Shown here: positions 17,554-26,834 of the stretch, one piece after another
Layout: the number at the start of each line of letters is the position of its first letter
How positions within the stretch are numbered: the stretch's first letter is position 1
Program-made: the position numbers and the translations under genes
The notes under the pieces: model-generated
The model's database searches: none
What the model was told of the DNA's origin: nothing
The model's input: only the letters and a program-made list of their open reading frames with translations
Origin: Kushneria marisflavi
GTDB lineage: Bacteria > Pseudomonadota > Gammaproteobacteria > Pseudomonadales > Halomonadaceae
Length of the DNA stretch: 64,000 bases
Assembly: GCF_002157205.1 (NCBI RefSeq)
Contig: NZ_CP021358.1
Location: 3,596,001-3,660,000 of the forward strand
Direction: 5' to 3'

Positions 17554-18270
17554 ATGTATACGGCTCAAGGCAGGATCGATCAGAGGCAGCTGCTGGACGA
17601 CTATATGCCACTGGTTCGACGTCAGGCACTTTCGATGCAGGTTCGTCTGCCGGCCAGTGTGGAGCTGGATGATCTGATACAGGCAGGTATGCTGGGGCTT
17701 CTGGACGCCTTCAAGCGCTTTGATGCCGATCAGGGGGCAGCGTTCTCGACCTATGCATCGCAGCGGGTTCGTGGTGCCATGATTGATGAGCTTCGCTCTC
17801 GCGACTGGTTGCCGCGCAGTGTGAGACGCAGCGCGCGTGATATTGACCGCGCGATCTGGAAGCTTGAGCAGCGAGATGGGCGGGCGCCCACCGAGCGTGA
17901 GGTGGCCTCTGAGCTGGGTATCGAACTGCGTGAGTATCAGCAGGTGCTGAGTGATACCAATAACGGCTTTTTAATGACTTATGAGGATGCCAGCTCTGAT
18001 GAGGCGGAAGCATCGCGTCTGTCCGAAGATGTCGAATCCTCGCTTGATCCTCATGATGTCTGGATTGCAGGTGCCGAACGCCATGAACTGATGGCAGCCA
18101 TTGAAGCGCTGCCCGAGCGGGAAAAGCTGATGATGGCGCTTTATTATCAGGAAGAGCTGAATCTCAAGGAGATCGGAGCGGTCATGGGGGTGAGCGAATC
18201 TCGTGTCTGCCAGCTTCATGGTCAGGCGGTGGCCAGGCTTCGATCAGCACTGGTGAACAGTAATGATTGA
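17554..18270 (+). CDS. fliA: RNA polymerase sigma factor FliA (sigma-28)
   Basis: About 238 residues of the flagellar sigma factor that transcribes class III genes (flagellin, chemoreceptors). It matches E. coli FliA throughout: YTAQGRIDQRQLLDDYMPLVR, region 2 with LPASVELDDLIQAGMLGLLDA and RVRGAMIDELRSRDWLPRSV, region 3 (REVASELGIELREYQQ), and region 4 with LPEREKLMMALYYQEELNLKEIG and MGVSESRVCQLHGQA. The start at 17554 has AGGA 7 nt upstream and aligns with the E. coli N-terminus; ATG 17548 is an alternative. It is divergent from the flagellins, whose promoters it recognises. flhF/fleN and cheY genes, which usually flank fliA, are absent here. Confidence 0.96.
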   Translation: MYTAQGRIDQRQLLDDYMPLVRRQALSMQVRLPASVELDDLIQAGMLGLLDAFKRFDADQGAAFSTYASQRVRGAMIDELRSRDWLPRSVRRSARDIDRAIWKLEQRDGRAPTEREVASELGIELREYQQVLSDTNNGFLMTYEDASSDEAEASRLSEDVESSLDPHDVWIAGAERHELMAAIEALPEREKLMMALYYQEELNLKEIGAVMGVSESRVCQLHGQAVARLRSALVNSND

Positions 18271-18307
18271 TGGTTTTTGATTCTGTCAAGTCACCCATAT
18301 TTGTTCA

Positions 18308-18333
18308 GGCGCCTAAATCGGCGCCTTTTTTTG
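18308..18333 (+). terminator. Rho-independent terminator of fliA
   Basis: AGGCGCC/GGCGCCT stem-loop followed by seven T, about 38 bp after the stop. Confidence 0.9.
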
Positions 18334-19068
18334 CTTTTGAATCTGGTCATGATCCATCAGGGACAGGTGCTGATGATATAAAAATCGCTCGTGCAATTTG
18401 CTATCTCACCATAAAAAAAATTGATGTTTTATGGATGGCATTGCCAGAACGAATCGGCATACGCAAACCTGCATTAGTTGTTACCTAATGAAACATTTCA
18501 TTGCAATCAATGGCTTGCAGCTTTCGAAAGTTCGTATGACCAAAGAATGGGTATGTCATTGATGCTTCTTTCATTGTTCACACTATTGTCATCCATATGG
18601 CTGTTAAAGCCTGATCTCGTCGAATGATTGATGCTGAAAAAAGCTGGTCAAACATGGCTTATCTGAGCGCTCGCATTAGAAAACTAATACTATTTAAAAT
18701 ATTTGGTATTATTAAATTAATATCAAAGCTTCTTTTTTATTGTTTTTCGTAGTTCTGGAGAGTTTAGCTTTTAACTGCCTGGTTAATGTATCAAAGCGCG
18801 ATTTTAATAATCTTTGCCAGTTTCATACTTTACTTGATCAGCCCTTCCCTTATTCTGCGTACAACTTTCAGCGAGTCAGCACTGAAATATTGTCGTCATG
18901 CAAACAGCAGGTTATGCAGCACCGACCCACGACAATATCCGTGACTCCCTGAAAAAAGATTACTGAACTGAAGACATCGATGCTGCAAACGCCGCGCTCT
19001 CCAGTTTGATGATTCTGACGCACAGATGCGTCGTGCCATATATAAGCGTTATTGCCGAGGGAATGGAT
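18334..19068. other. Long intergenic region before the AraC-family gene
   Basis: About 735 bp, mostly AT-rich, with only short frames lacking ribosome sites or recognisable motifs. It presumably carries the promoter and a long leader of the AraC-family gene. I see no tRNA, insertion sequence or clear hairpin. Confidence 0.4.
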
Positions 19069-19899
19069 ATGATGATGGATAGCAGAGAATTTGACGTTGC
19101 CGCGACTGAAGTCATTCTTCACGAGCACACCAATATCTTGATGCCCATGACGCTGGTTGCCCAGCAGGTTGGTCTGTCCTGCTCGCATCTAAGGCGTAAA
19201 TTCAAGCAATCCTTCGGCGTAACGCCTACTGATTATCACGCAGCCATTCGTCTCGACCGTGCAGCCATGCTGCTGATCTATACCCGCAAGTCGATCATGG
19301 AGGTCGCGCTGGAGTGTGGCTATCAGGATCATGCCGCCTTTAGCCGTGTTTTCCGCCGCCACTTCGGTAGTTCTCCCCGTGGCTACCGCGAAAGCATGCG
19401 TATGGAAATTGCCACCAACGGCCTGGTGCGTGATGACGCTACACCGGTCAACGTGGTCGAGCACGACGAAGAGCATTTCCTGGTCATGCGCTCCTTTGGC
19501 GAAGACAAGAACAGTGAAGAGAGCCTGCGTCAGATGCTGCTGGCCATGTCCCCTCAGCATGCCAAGGAATCCATCGTTGAATCGGTCTGCTTCTATTACG
19601 ATGATCCCAACATCACGCCGGCGCATCGCATGCGCAAGGATGTAGGCTATCGCATGACAAAGCGCGCGACTTGGAATCCGCCGCTGCCGCTACGCTGGGT
19701 TACCGTGCCCGCCGGTCGTTCAATGAGCGCGACACTTGGCAGTGAAAAGGATCGTGAGCAATGCTTCAAGCATATGGCGATTCGCTGGGCGCAGGAACAC
19801 AACGAGCAGATTCGTGTCGATCATTCTCGCGTTATCTATCATGAAGGCATGCGCGATGCCGGCATGAAGAGTCTTGAACTGCGCGTGCCGCTCGACTGA
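19069..19899 (+). CDS. Rob-like AraC-family regulator with GyrI-like ligand domain
   Basis: About 276 residues. The N-terminal ~105 form a double helix-turn-helix AraC DNA-binding domain (VAQQVGLSCSHLRRKFKQSF and ALECGYQDHAAFSRVFRRHF then SPRGYR). Residues ~115-276 resemble the GyrI-like effector-binding domain (HFLVMRSFG, GYRMTKRATWNPPLPLRWVTV). HTH first and GyrI-like second is the layout of E. coli Rob, which activates acrAB. The start at 19069 has GAGGG 7 nt upstream; further ATGs follow at 19072 and 19075. The next gene on the same strand encodes an AcrA-like adaptor, so control of that pump is a reasonable inference, though a terminator and ~300 bp lie between. Confidence 0.85.
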   Translation: MMMDSREFDVAATEVILHEHTNILMPMTLVAQQVGLSCSHLRRKFKQSFGVTPTDYHAAIRLDRAAMLLIYTRKSIMEVALECGYQDHAAFSRVFRRHFGSSPRGYRESMRMEIATNGLVRDDATPVNVVEHDEEHFLVMRSFGEDKNSEESLRQMLLAMSPQHAKESIVESVCFYYDDPNITPAHRMRKDVGYRMTKRATWNPPLPLRWVTVPAGRSMSATLGSEKDREQCFKHMAIRWAQEHNEQIRVDHSRVIYHEGMRDAGMKSLELRVPLD

Positions 19900-19920
19900 A
19901 ATTGTTGATCAGCATGAGCT

Positions 19921-19952
19921 AAAAAACCCCGCCCAAGCGGGGTTTTTTTATT
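19921..19952 (+). terminator. Rho-independent terminator after the AraC-family gene
   Basis: AAAAACCCCGC/GCGGGGTTTTT stem-loop with a T tail, 22 bp past the stop. It may work in both directions. Confidence 0.9.
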
Positions 19953-20200
19953 GCACTGTTTCCGGGCCTGACATCGGGCAAAGCGGGATAACGCGGCTAC
20001 TTTCTATAGGCGCGGCCGTTTAGTATGGCCAGAAAGCGCGCCATCCAGCGATCGCTTCTGATAAAAGCAGAGGAGACCTTCATGCTGGTTGGGAAGCATC
20101 GAGACATAATGTTGTCCAACGTGAATTTACATACATACAGGAATGCATCTAAACTGGCTTCCATTCTTCTTGATCCAACGGCGCCTGTATTGACCATACC

Positions 20201-20230
20201 TTGTCAAAGGTGTGCGCTGACCACTATATA
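20201..20230 (+). promoter_or_regulatory. Candidate sigma-70 promoter and operator of the RND pump
   Basis: TTGTCA (20201-20206), 18 nt, TATATA (20225-20230), 17 bp before the adaptor gene. A perfect dyad ACCTT-GTCA-AAGGT at 20198-20211 covers the -35 box and could be a repressor or activator site. Confidence 0.5.
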
Positions 20231-20247
20231 AAGACGGAAATTAATAA

Positions 20248-21531
20248 ATGAATCAGAATCTTGCCAGAAGGATTCAGGGATGGGGGCTGGTGGGTGTCAT
20301 TTCCCTGCTGCTCACGGCATGCGGGGGGAGTGAAGAAAGCCAGAGCAGTGGCCAGCAGCAGGAAAAACCACCCAGAGAGGCGCAGGTACAGACTCTTGAT
20401 CCCTTCGACCTGGAAATGAACAAGACCTATCCTGCCATGGTGCGCAGCGACCAGTCGGTCAATATTGTGGCACGCGTGGATGGCTACCTGGAGTCACAGC
20501 ACTACAAGCCGGGTGATGTCGTGGAGAAGGGGGATCTTTTATTTACCATTGAAAAGGCACCCTATAAGGCAGCTGTTGAGCAATCCCGCGCCGACCTGCA
20601 AAGCGCCCGAGCCAATTACAATGAAGCTCAGCGTGACTACGAGCGCTACCAGCGACTCTACCAGAATGGCTCGATCAGTCAGCAGCAGCGCGATCAGGCC
20701 CTTAACAAGCGTGAAACCACCAAGGCAGCTGTCGCTCAGGCCAATGCTGCGCTTGATAGTGCCCAGATCAATTTGAACTATACCGATGTGACGGCCCCGG
20801 TCAGTGGTCAGGTCAGTCTCAATGAGGTCAATGTCGGCAACTATGTACCGATGCAGACCGAGCTTGCCGAAGTCACGCCCGTAGACCCGCTTGAAGTGCG
20901 CTTTTCACTGCCGCAGGAAGATGCCTTTGCCCTGCGTCGTCAGCGCCAGATGGAAAATGCTCCGGGTGTCAATGTGGCACTTGATTTCCCTTATGCCGGT
21001 GACAGTGGTACCACCGATACCACCCTCAAGGGAGATCTGGATTTTCTGGGCTCTCGCGTCGATGAATCCACCAGTACCGTTCAGGCCAGAGCCATCTTTG
21101 CCAACCCGCAGGGCCTGTTCCTGCCGGGTCAGTTTGTAAGAGTCCAGCTTGAAAACCTGATGCGCTTTCATGTGCTGGCCGTACCCGAAGTGGCCGTTAC
21201 CGAAGGTCTCAAGGGCCCACAGGTCTACGTGCTTGACGATGACAACAAGGTTCAGAGTCGCTTTATCACCATGGGTGAACAGTCACGTGGCTGGGTGATC
21301 GTTTCTGAAGGACTCAAGCCTGGCGAGCGAGTCGTGGTCAGTGCCATTGGCAGCCTCTCTGCGGGTGATCGAGTCGATCCGCAGCCCTTTGATGGCAATA
21401 CTGACGAAACCCCGGGAGACCCTTCCGGCAAGGATGCCAACGGTGCCAGCAAGACTCCGGGACAGGGCACCAGCGTCAGCGGCGAATCTCAACAGACCAC
21501 TGCTGACGAGCGCAGCAACAACCAGGGGTAA
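20248..21531 (+). CDS. acrA: RND efflux periplasmic adaptor, AcrA/MexA family lipoprotein
   Basis: A 427-residue membrane fusion protein linking an RND pump to an outer membrane channel. It has a lipoprotein signal with lipobox LTAC and lipidation Cys25. A lipoyl-like half (VDGYLESQHYKPGDVVEKGD) precedes a coiled-coil hairpin at ~105-170 (QSRADLQSARANYNEAQRDY), then the second lipoyl half (YTDVTAPVSGQVSLNEVNVG) and the beta-barrel/proximal domain. A polar, Ser/Thr/Gly-rich tail of ~45 residues follows and is longer than usual. The inner membrane pump gene begins 9 bp after its stop, so they form an operon. No TolC-type gene is nearby, so a chromosomal TolC elsewhere is probably used. Confidence 0.92.
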   Translation: MNQNLARRIQGWGLVGVISLLLTACGGSEESQSSGQQQEKPPREAQVQTLDPFDLEMNKTYPAMVRSDQSVNIVARVDGYLESQHYKPGDVVEKGDLLFTIEKAPYKAAVEQSRADLQSARANYNEAQRDYERYQRLYQNGSISQQQRDQALNKRETTKAAVAQANAALDSAQINLNYTDVTAPVSGQVSLNEVNVGNYVPMQTELAEVTPVDPLEVRFSLPQEDAFALRRQRQMENAPGVNVALDFPYAGDSGTTDTTLKGDLDFLGSRVDESTSTVQARAIFANPQGLFLPGQFVRVQLENLMRFHVLAVPEVAVTEGLKGPQVYVLDDDNKVQSRFITMGEQSRGWVIVSEGLKPGERVVVSAIGSLSAGDRVDPQPFDGNTDETPGDPSGKDANGASKTPGQGTSVSGESQQTTADERSNNQG

Positions 21532-21540
21532 GCCGAGTCG

Positions 21541-24500
21541 ATGAATATATCGAGCTTTTTCATCAATCGGCCGATCTTTGCGACCGTCATCTCGATCATC
21601 ATCACGTTGATCGGGTTCATGTCGGTCAGAGGATTGGCAATCGAGCAGTATCCGCAGGTTGTACCGCCCAGCGTTTCGGTGAGCGCAAGCTTTCCCGGTG
21701 CTGATGCACAGACGTTGTCGGACACGGTGGCGTCCACGCTTACCGAGGAAATCAACGGCGTCCAGAACATGATCTACATCACGTCCACCAGCGCCGACAG
21801 TGGACAGATGAGCATGCAGGTCTATTTCCGGATCGGAACCGACCCGGACCAGGCCACCATCGACGTCAATAACCGGGTACAGCGCGCCCTGTCACAGCTG
21901 CCCAGCGAAGTGCAGAGTCAGGGTGTCACCGTTGAGCAGCAGTCCAGCAGCATCCTGTTGTTCCTGGCGCTGTACTCGCCCAATAATGAATACGATCGCC
22001 TGTTCCTGAATAACTACGCCAACATCAACATCCTTGATGAAATCAGGCGTCTGCCGGGCGTGGGTAATGCCGAAGTACTGGGCAATCAGGACTTCGCAAT
22101 GCGCATCTGGATCAATCCGGACAAGCTGGCCCAGTATGATCTGACGCCTGCCGAAGTCTCCTCCGCCATCCGGGCGCAAAATACGGTGGTGTCTGCCGGT
22201 AAGCTCAATGGGGCACCTCAGCGTCATCCGGGCGCCTATACTTACACAGTGACCACACAGGGTCGTCTGGAGTCTGCCGAGCAGTTTCGCAATATTATCC
22301 TGCGTACCAATGAAGACGGCTCATCGCTGAAGCTCAGTGACGTTGCCCGCGTTGAGCTGGGGTCTTCAAGTTATGGTGTCATCGGGCGTGTCAATGGTGC
22401 ACCCATTGCGCCCATCGCGATCTATCAGCAGCCGGGTGCCAACGCACTGGATGTTGCTGAAGAGGTTAAAACCACGCTTGCTGACATGAAAAAGCGCTTT
22501 CCGGCGGGACTTGATTACGTCATTCCCTACGACACAACGCTCTTCATTGATGCCTCCATCGAGTCGGTTACGCATACCTTTATCGAAGCACTGATACTGG
22601 TAGCCATTATTGTCTTTGTGTTCCTGCAGAACTGGCGCTCGACACTGGTGGCGATGTCCGTGGTACCCATTTCGGTGGTCGGAACCTTTGGCGGGATGTA
22701 TCTGTTGGACTTCTCGATCAACCTGCTATCGCTGTTCGGGATGATACTGGCCATCGGGATCGTGGTGGACGATGCCATCGTGGTGATCGAGAACATCGAA
22801 CGCATACTCGAGGAAGAGCCTGATATCACACCCTTGAATGCGGCCTTCAAGGCGATGAAGGAAGTTACCGGACCGGTTCTGGCGACCTCGTTTATCATGG
22901 CAGCAGTGTTTATTCCGGTAGCGTTTATCTCCGGCATGACCGGTCAGATGTATCGACAGTTTGCGATTACCATTGCGATTTCCGTCGGGATTTCAGCCTT
23001 GGTCGCGCTGTCGTTTACTCCAGCCATCAGTGCGATCTTCATCAAGCGTCACAAGGATGGCAACGAACCCGGCTGGCTGCGCGCGATCAAAAAGCCCTTT
23101 GTCTGGTTCAACAAGGGGTTCGACAAGGTCACCAATGTCTTTCTGGCCTGTGTCGGATTTTTGATCCGCCATGTCATCATCACTCTGGCGCTGTTTATCG
23201 GCTGTGGTGTGCTCTCCTGGTGGCTCTATTCCCAGCTGCCCCAGGGACTAATTCCGACCACCGATCAGGGCATCGTAATTTCAGCCGTGTCGTTGCCGGA
23301 TGGATCTTCCGTCGAGCGTACCGATGAGTACATGCAGAAGCTCTCAAAGCAGCTTGAAAGCATTGATGCCGTCGAGTATGTCACTTCGATACCCGGATAC
23401 GACCTGGTATCTGGGGCGGCCAATACCGCCAAGGGCACCATGTTCATCTCCATGAAGCCATGGTCGCAGCGTGACATCACAGCTGATCAGTTGATCGGTA
23501 CGGTCATGCAAAAGGGAGCAGGTATCTCCGGTGGCCAGACAATGGCTTTCAATCTGCCGCCCATTATCGGGCTGTCGCCTACCGGCGGACTAACCGGCTA
23601 TCTGCAGACACTGGGTGGCGCGGGTCCTGGAGAGCTCTATCAGGCGACGCTCAAGATCATGCAGGCGGCCAACAAGGATCCGGCCATTGCACAGGCCTTC
23701 AGCACGCTTAATACCACGGTGCCGACCTATCATATCGAGGTGGATCGACAGAAGGCGCAAAGTCTTGGTGTCAATCTGAGTGATCTCAACACCACGCTCT
23801 CCAGTACCTTTGGTACCTCCTTTGTGAACTATTTCACACGCCAGAGCCGTAATTTTCAGGTCTATCTGCAGTCAGAGGATGAGTTCCGCAAGTCACCGGA
23901 AGATCTGAACAAGGTCTATGTTCGTGGTGGTGAGGGGCAGCGTATTCCGCTCTCGACATTGGTGACGATGACCCGTCAGCAGGCACCCACCACGCTGGAT
24001 CGCTATAACGTCTACCCGGCCGCCAAGTTCCAGATTGCTGCTGCGCCCGGTTACAGTAACGGTCAGGCGATGGATGCCGTACAACGGATCGTGCAGGAGG
24101 AACTGGGCAGCGAATACTCCATGGGCTGGACGGGTGAGGCCTATCAGCAGGAGAACGCGGGCAACGCGGCCACGATTGCCATTGTCTTCGGGATCATCAT
24201 GGTCTTTTTGATTCTGGCGGCTCAGTACGAAAGCTGGACATTGCCGCTGGCGGTCATCGCTGCCGTGCCCTTTGCTTTCCTGGGATCGGTGTTTGCTGTC
24301 TGGTTGCGCCATTTTGATACCAGCGTTTATCTCCAGGTCGGCCTGCTGGTCGTAGTGGGACTTGCTGCAAAAAATGCCATTTTGATCGTGGAATTTGCGC
24401 AGCAACAGCGCGCCCGTGAAGGGCTATCGATCGTGGAGGCCGCCAAGCATGCAGCGCTGCAGCGTTTCCGTCCGATCGTCATGACATCGCTTGCCTTCAT

Positions 24501-24768
24501 TGGCGGTACGCTGCCACTGGCGTTGGCAAGTGGTGCCAGCGAAGCAAGCCGACATCACATCGGTACACCTGTAGTGGGTGGCATGATCACCATTACGATC
24601 CTTGCAAGCCTGTTTGTGCCGGCGACCTACGTGTTCATCATGCAGGGATCACAATGGGCCAGTCGCAAGCTGGGCATTGGTCAAAAGCAGGAAGAAGAGC
24701 AGGGTAATACGGCGCAAGCCTCTACCGGACGCTCAACATCTGCATCCGATGACGATCGTCGAAGCTAG
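21541..24768 (+). CDS. acrB: RND efflux pump inner membrane transporter, AcrB/MexB family (HAE1)
   Basis: A 1075-residue proton-driven multidrug exporter (AcrB is 1049). It begins with the typical SSFFINRPIFATVISIIITL first membrane helix. The proton-relay residues are present: the Asp pair in GIVVDDAIVVIENIERIL and the Lys in GLAAKNAILIVEFA. Two large periplasmic loops and twelve membrane segments follow the family plan. The last ~35 residues are a polar tail. It is co-transcribed with the AcrA-like adaptor and followed by a strong terminator. Substrates cannot be read from sequence; hydrophobic drugs, bile-like compounds or solvents are usual for this class. Confidence 0.95.
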   Translation: MNISSFFINRPIFATVISIIITLIGFMSVRGLAIEQYPQVVPPSVSVSASFPGADAQTLSDTVASTLTEEINGVQNMIYITSTSADSGQMSMQVYFRIGTDPDQATIDVNNRVQRALSQLPSEVQSQGVTVEQQSSSILLFLALYSPNNEYDRLFLNNYANINILDEIRRLPGVGNAEVLGNQDFAMRIWINPDKLAQYDLTPAEVSSAIRAQNTVVSAGKLNGAPQRHPGAYTYTVTTQGRLESAEQFRNIILRTNEDGSSLKLSDVARVELGSSSYGVIGRVNGAPIAPIAIYQQPGANALDVAEEVKTTLADMKKRFPAGLDYVIPYDTTLFIDASIESVTHTFIEALILVAIIVFVFLQNWRSTLVAMSVVPISVVGTFGGMYLLDFSINLLSLFGMILAIGIVVDDAIVVIENIERILEEEPDITPLNAAFKAMKEVTGPVLATSFIMAAVFIPVAFISGMTGQMYRQFAITIAISVGISALVALSFTPAISAIFIKRHKDGNEPGWLRAIKKPFVWFNKGFDKVTNVFLACVGFLIRHVIITLALFIGCGVLSWWLYSQLPQGLIPTTDQGIVISAVSLPDGSSVERTDEYMQKLSKQLESIDAVEYVTSIPGYDLVSGAANTAKGTMFISMKPWSQRDITADQLIGTVMQKGAGISGGQTMAFNLPPIIGLSPTGGLTGYLQTLGGAGPGELYQATLKIMQAANKDPAIAQAFSTLNTTVPTYHIEVDRQKAQSLGVNLSDLNTTLSSTFGTSFVNYFTRQSRNFQVYLQSEDEFRKSPEDLNKVYVRGGEGQRIPLSTLVTMTRQQAPTTLDRYNVYPAAKFQIAAAPGYSNGQAMDAVQRIVQEELGSEYSMGWTGEAYQQENAGNAATIAIVFGIIMVFLILAAQYESWTLPLAVIAAVPFAFLGSVFAVWLRHFDTSVYLQVGLLVVVGLAAKNAILIVEFAQQQRAREGLSIVEAAKHAALQRFRPIVMTSLAFIGGTLPLALASGASEASRHHIGTPVVGGMITITILASLFVPATYVFIMQGSQWASRKLGIGQKQEEEQGNTAQASTGRSTSASDDDRRS

Positions 24769-24787
24769 GCGACACTGTTGTTCATCG

Positions 24788-24820
24788 AAGGCCGCACCTA
24801 TGGGTGCGGCCTTTTTTTTG
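24788..24820 (+). terminator. Rho-independent terminator of the RND operon
   Basis: AGGCCGCACC/GGTGCGGCCT stem with eight T, 20 bp after the pump gene. Confidence 0.92.
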
Positions 24821-24991
24821 CCACTGCAGGCACCCATGATGGCCTGGACGAAAGTGATTACCCGCAGGTCTCCGGTCTCGCAGTATTATCAAACTGCTGA
24901 AAACGCCTGCGACCGAGATAATGCGTTATCGTTTTTTGAACGGCCTCAAGGCGCTCTATGGGAGAGGGAGACAGGTTTTCAGGAGACAGAC

Positions 24992-25357
24992 ATGGCTACG
25001 CTGACGACGCGGGTACTTGACCAATACCATGGTATTGCCGTGGAGGGGATGGTGGTGTCGCTTGAAGCACATGGCGATGACGAGCCCATTATGACGCTTC
25101 ATACCAATGCCCGGGGGGAGCTTGAAGAGACACTGCTTCAGGATGGCAGCGGGGGGCACTATCGTCTCATCTATCACGTGCGTGACTATTTTCTGAGCCG
25201 GGGCGTGGAGTGCCCGCTGCTTGATCGAATACCGGTCGAATTCACGCTGTCACGTGGCGCCAGTGAAACCATCGTTCTGCTGGTCAGCCCCTGGGGATAC
25301 AGCGTTCATCGTGACAGCCGGAGCTGTCACGATAACCGGGTATCCGGAAGGCGCTGA
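24992..25357 (+). CDS. Transthyretin-like / 5-hydroxyisourate hydrolase-like protein lacking usual catalytic residues
   Basis: A 121-residue protein with the transthyretin/HIUase fold: TRVLDQYHGIAVEGMVVSLE at the N-terminus, GGHYRLIYHVRDYF in the middle and VLLVSPWGYSVHRDS near the end. HIUase hydrolyses 5-hydroxyisourate in urate breakdown. However, the catalytic His of the T-H-V-L-D motif is Arg (residue 7), the His of the HYHxPLLLSP strand is missing, and the C-terminal YRGS is HRDS followed by 12 extra residues. AGGAG lies 7 nt before ATG 24992. It converges on a purine permease and guanine deaminase, which supports a purine link, but hydrolase activity is doubtful. Confidence 0.7.
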   Translation: MATLTTRVLDQYHGIAVEGMVVSLEAHGDDEPIMTLHTNARGELEETLLQDGSGGHYRLIYHVRDYFLSRGVECPLLDRIPVEFTLSRGASETIVLLVSPWGYSVHRDSRSCHDNRVSGRR

Positions 25358-25375
25358 AGGTGACTGGGGAATGGT

Positions 25376-26755
25376 TTACGGGGTGTCTGCACCCTGTTGA
25401 GCCGCGTCAGATACCGCGTCCTCTTCCGTCACCTGATGCTCGGGCAGAATCAGGTGCATCAAAATGGCCAGCAGTCCCCCTGTGGTAATCGAGGAAGAAA
25501 GCACACTTTGTATCAGCTCCGGAAGTCCTGAAAGTACCTGCGGCACCAGCTCGACGCCCAGGCCGGCACCGAGAGACAGCGCGATGATCATGACCCGTTT
25601 GCGGGTCATGCGCTGTTCGGCAAGCATTCGGATACCGGAAACCGCGATCAAGCCGAACATCAATGTCGTTGCCGCACCCAGAACGGGCTGTGGGATGGAT
25701 TGAAGCACGGCACCCATGGCGGGTATCAAACCCAGAACGATCAAAATACCGCCGACGAACAGACCGATATGACGACTGGCTACCCCGGTCAGGTGGATGA
25801 TTCCGGTGTTCTGGCTGAAGGTGGTATTGGGGAATGTGTTGAGAATGCCGGCGAGCAGGGAGTTGAAACTGTCGCCCAGAACGCCACCGCGGATACGCTT
25901 TTGATATTCCGGCCCGCTGGTGGGCAAATGCGATGCGCGTGATGAGCCGGTCAGGTCACCCACGGTCTCGATGGCCGTGATGGCAAAGATGAACGCAACC
26001 GGAATAAAGGCCGCCACATCGAAGCCTAGTCCGTAACGCAACGGCTGCGGAAACTGGAACAGTGGCGCCTGTGCCACGCCACTCAGATCCAGCCGGCCCA
26101 AAAGCGCCGCGGCAATGCAGCCGGCCAGAAGGCCAACAAAAACGGATCCTACCCGCAGCATGGGATGACGACTGAGCTGACAGATCAGCACGACGCCTAT
26201 CACGATCACAGCGAGCAATAGATTCATGGGGTCGCCCGGATTCTCGGCACCATGGCCACCGGCGATATCCGTCACGCCAACGCTGATCAGGCTCAGCCCG
26301 ATCAGGGTGACCACCACGCCGGTAACTGTCGGGGTAATAATGCGTTTGAGATGATGCAGCACGCTGCCCAATGCCATCTCGATCAGACTGCCGGCCATGC
26401 AGATACCAAACAGCACACCCAGTACTTCGTGGTCGGAGGCGCCGCGCTCCCGGGCAATCAGGCCGGCCGAGATGAGCGCGGCAACAAACGAAAAGCTGGT
26501 GCCCTGTACACACAGCAGTCCCGATCCCAGAGGCCCGAGACGCTGAGTCTGGATCAGCGTACTGATGCCGGAAACCAACAGTGCCAGACTGATCAGGTAG
26601 GGCGCTTCATTTTGTAATCCCAGCGCACCGGTGACAATAATGGTAGGCGCAATAATGGCGACAAAGCAGGCCAATACATGCTGAAAGGCGACCAGAAAAG
26701 CCGTATGAAACGGCGGTCGATCGCTGTGTCGAAAGATCAACTCATTGTCATGCAT
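25376..26755 (-). CDS. NCS2-family xanthine/uric acid permease
   Basis: A 459-residue nucleobase:cation symporter of the NCS2 (NAT) family, inner membrane, importing purines with protons or sodium. Visible signatures: an early QHVLACFVAIIAPTIIV helix, the conserved ETVGDLTGSS segment with the substrate-binding Glu, and the NAT signature QNTGIIHLTG. The sequence after it, VASRHIGLFVGGILI, matches the XanQ/UacT group. About 12-14 membrane segments are expected. It lies 79 bp downstream of the guanine deaminase gene on the same strand, probably one transcription unit, so xanthine, urate or guanine are likely substrates. Confidence 0.88.
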   Translation of the reverse strand: MHDNELIFRHSDRPPFHTAFLVAFQHVLACFVAIIAPTIIVTGALGLQNEAPYLISLALLVSGISTLIQTQRLGPLGSGLLCVQGTSFSFVAALISAGLIARERGASDHEVLGVLFGICMAGSLIEMALGSVLHHLKRIITPTVTGVVVTLIGLSLISVGVTDIAGGHGAENPGDPMNLLLAVIVIGVVLICQLSRHPMLRVGSVFVGLLAGCIAAALLGRLDLSGVAQAPLFQFPQPLRYGLGFDVAAFIPVAFIFAITAIETVGDLTGSSRASHLPTSGPEYQKRIRGGVLGDSFNSLLAGILNTFPNTTFSQNTGIIHLTGVASRHIGLFVGGILIVLGLIPAMGAVLQSIPQPVLGAATTLMFGLIAVSGIRMLAEQRMTRKRVMIIALSLGAGLGVELVPQVLSGLPELIQSVLSSSITTGGLLAILMHLILPEHQVTEEDAVSDAAQQGADTP

Positions 26756-26834
26756 TCAATGTGTTCCGCGGGGGCATTCGTGGCGCTCGGACGCCGGTAG
26801 TGGAAAGGAGGGCGGTCATTGTAACCGCTGAAGA

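Noticed and set aside
18740..18952. 70-residue frame in the AT-rich region before the AraC-family gene
   Set aside because: No ribosome site or recognisable motif; composition typical of non-coding DNA.
24602..24991. Extended frame before the transthyretin-like gene
   Set aside because: It overlaps the pump gene and its terminator; AGGAG points to ATG 24992.
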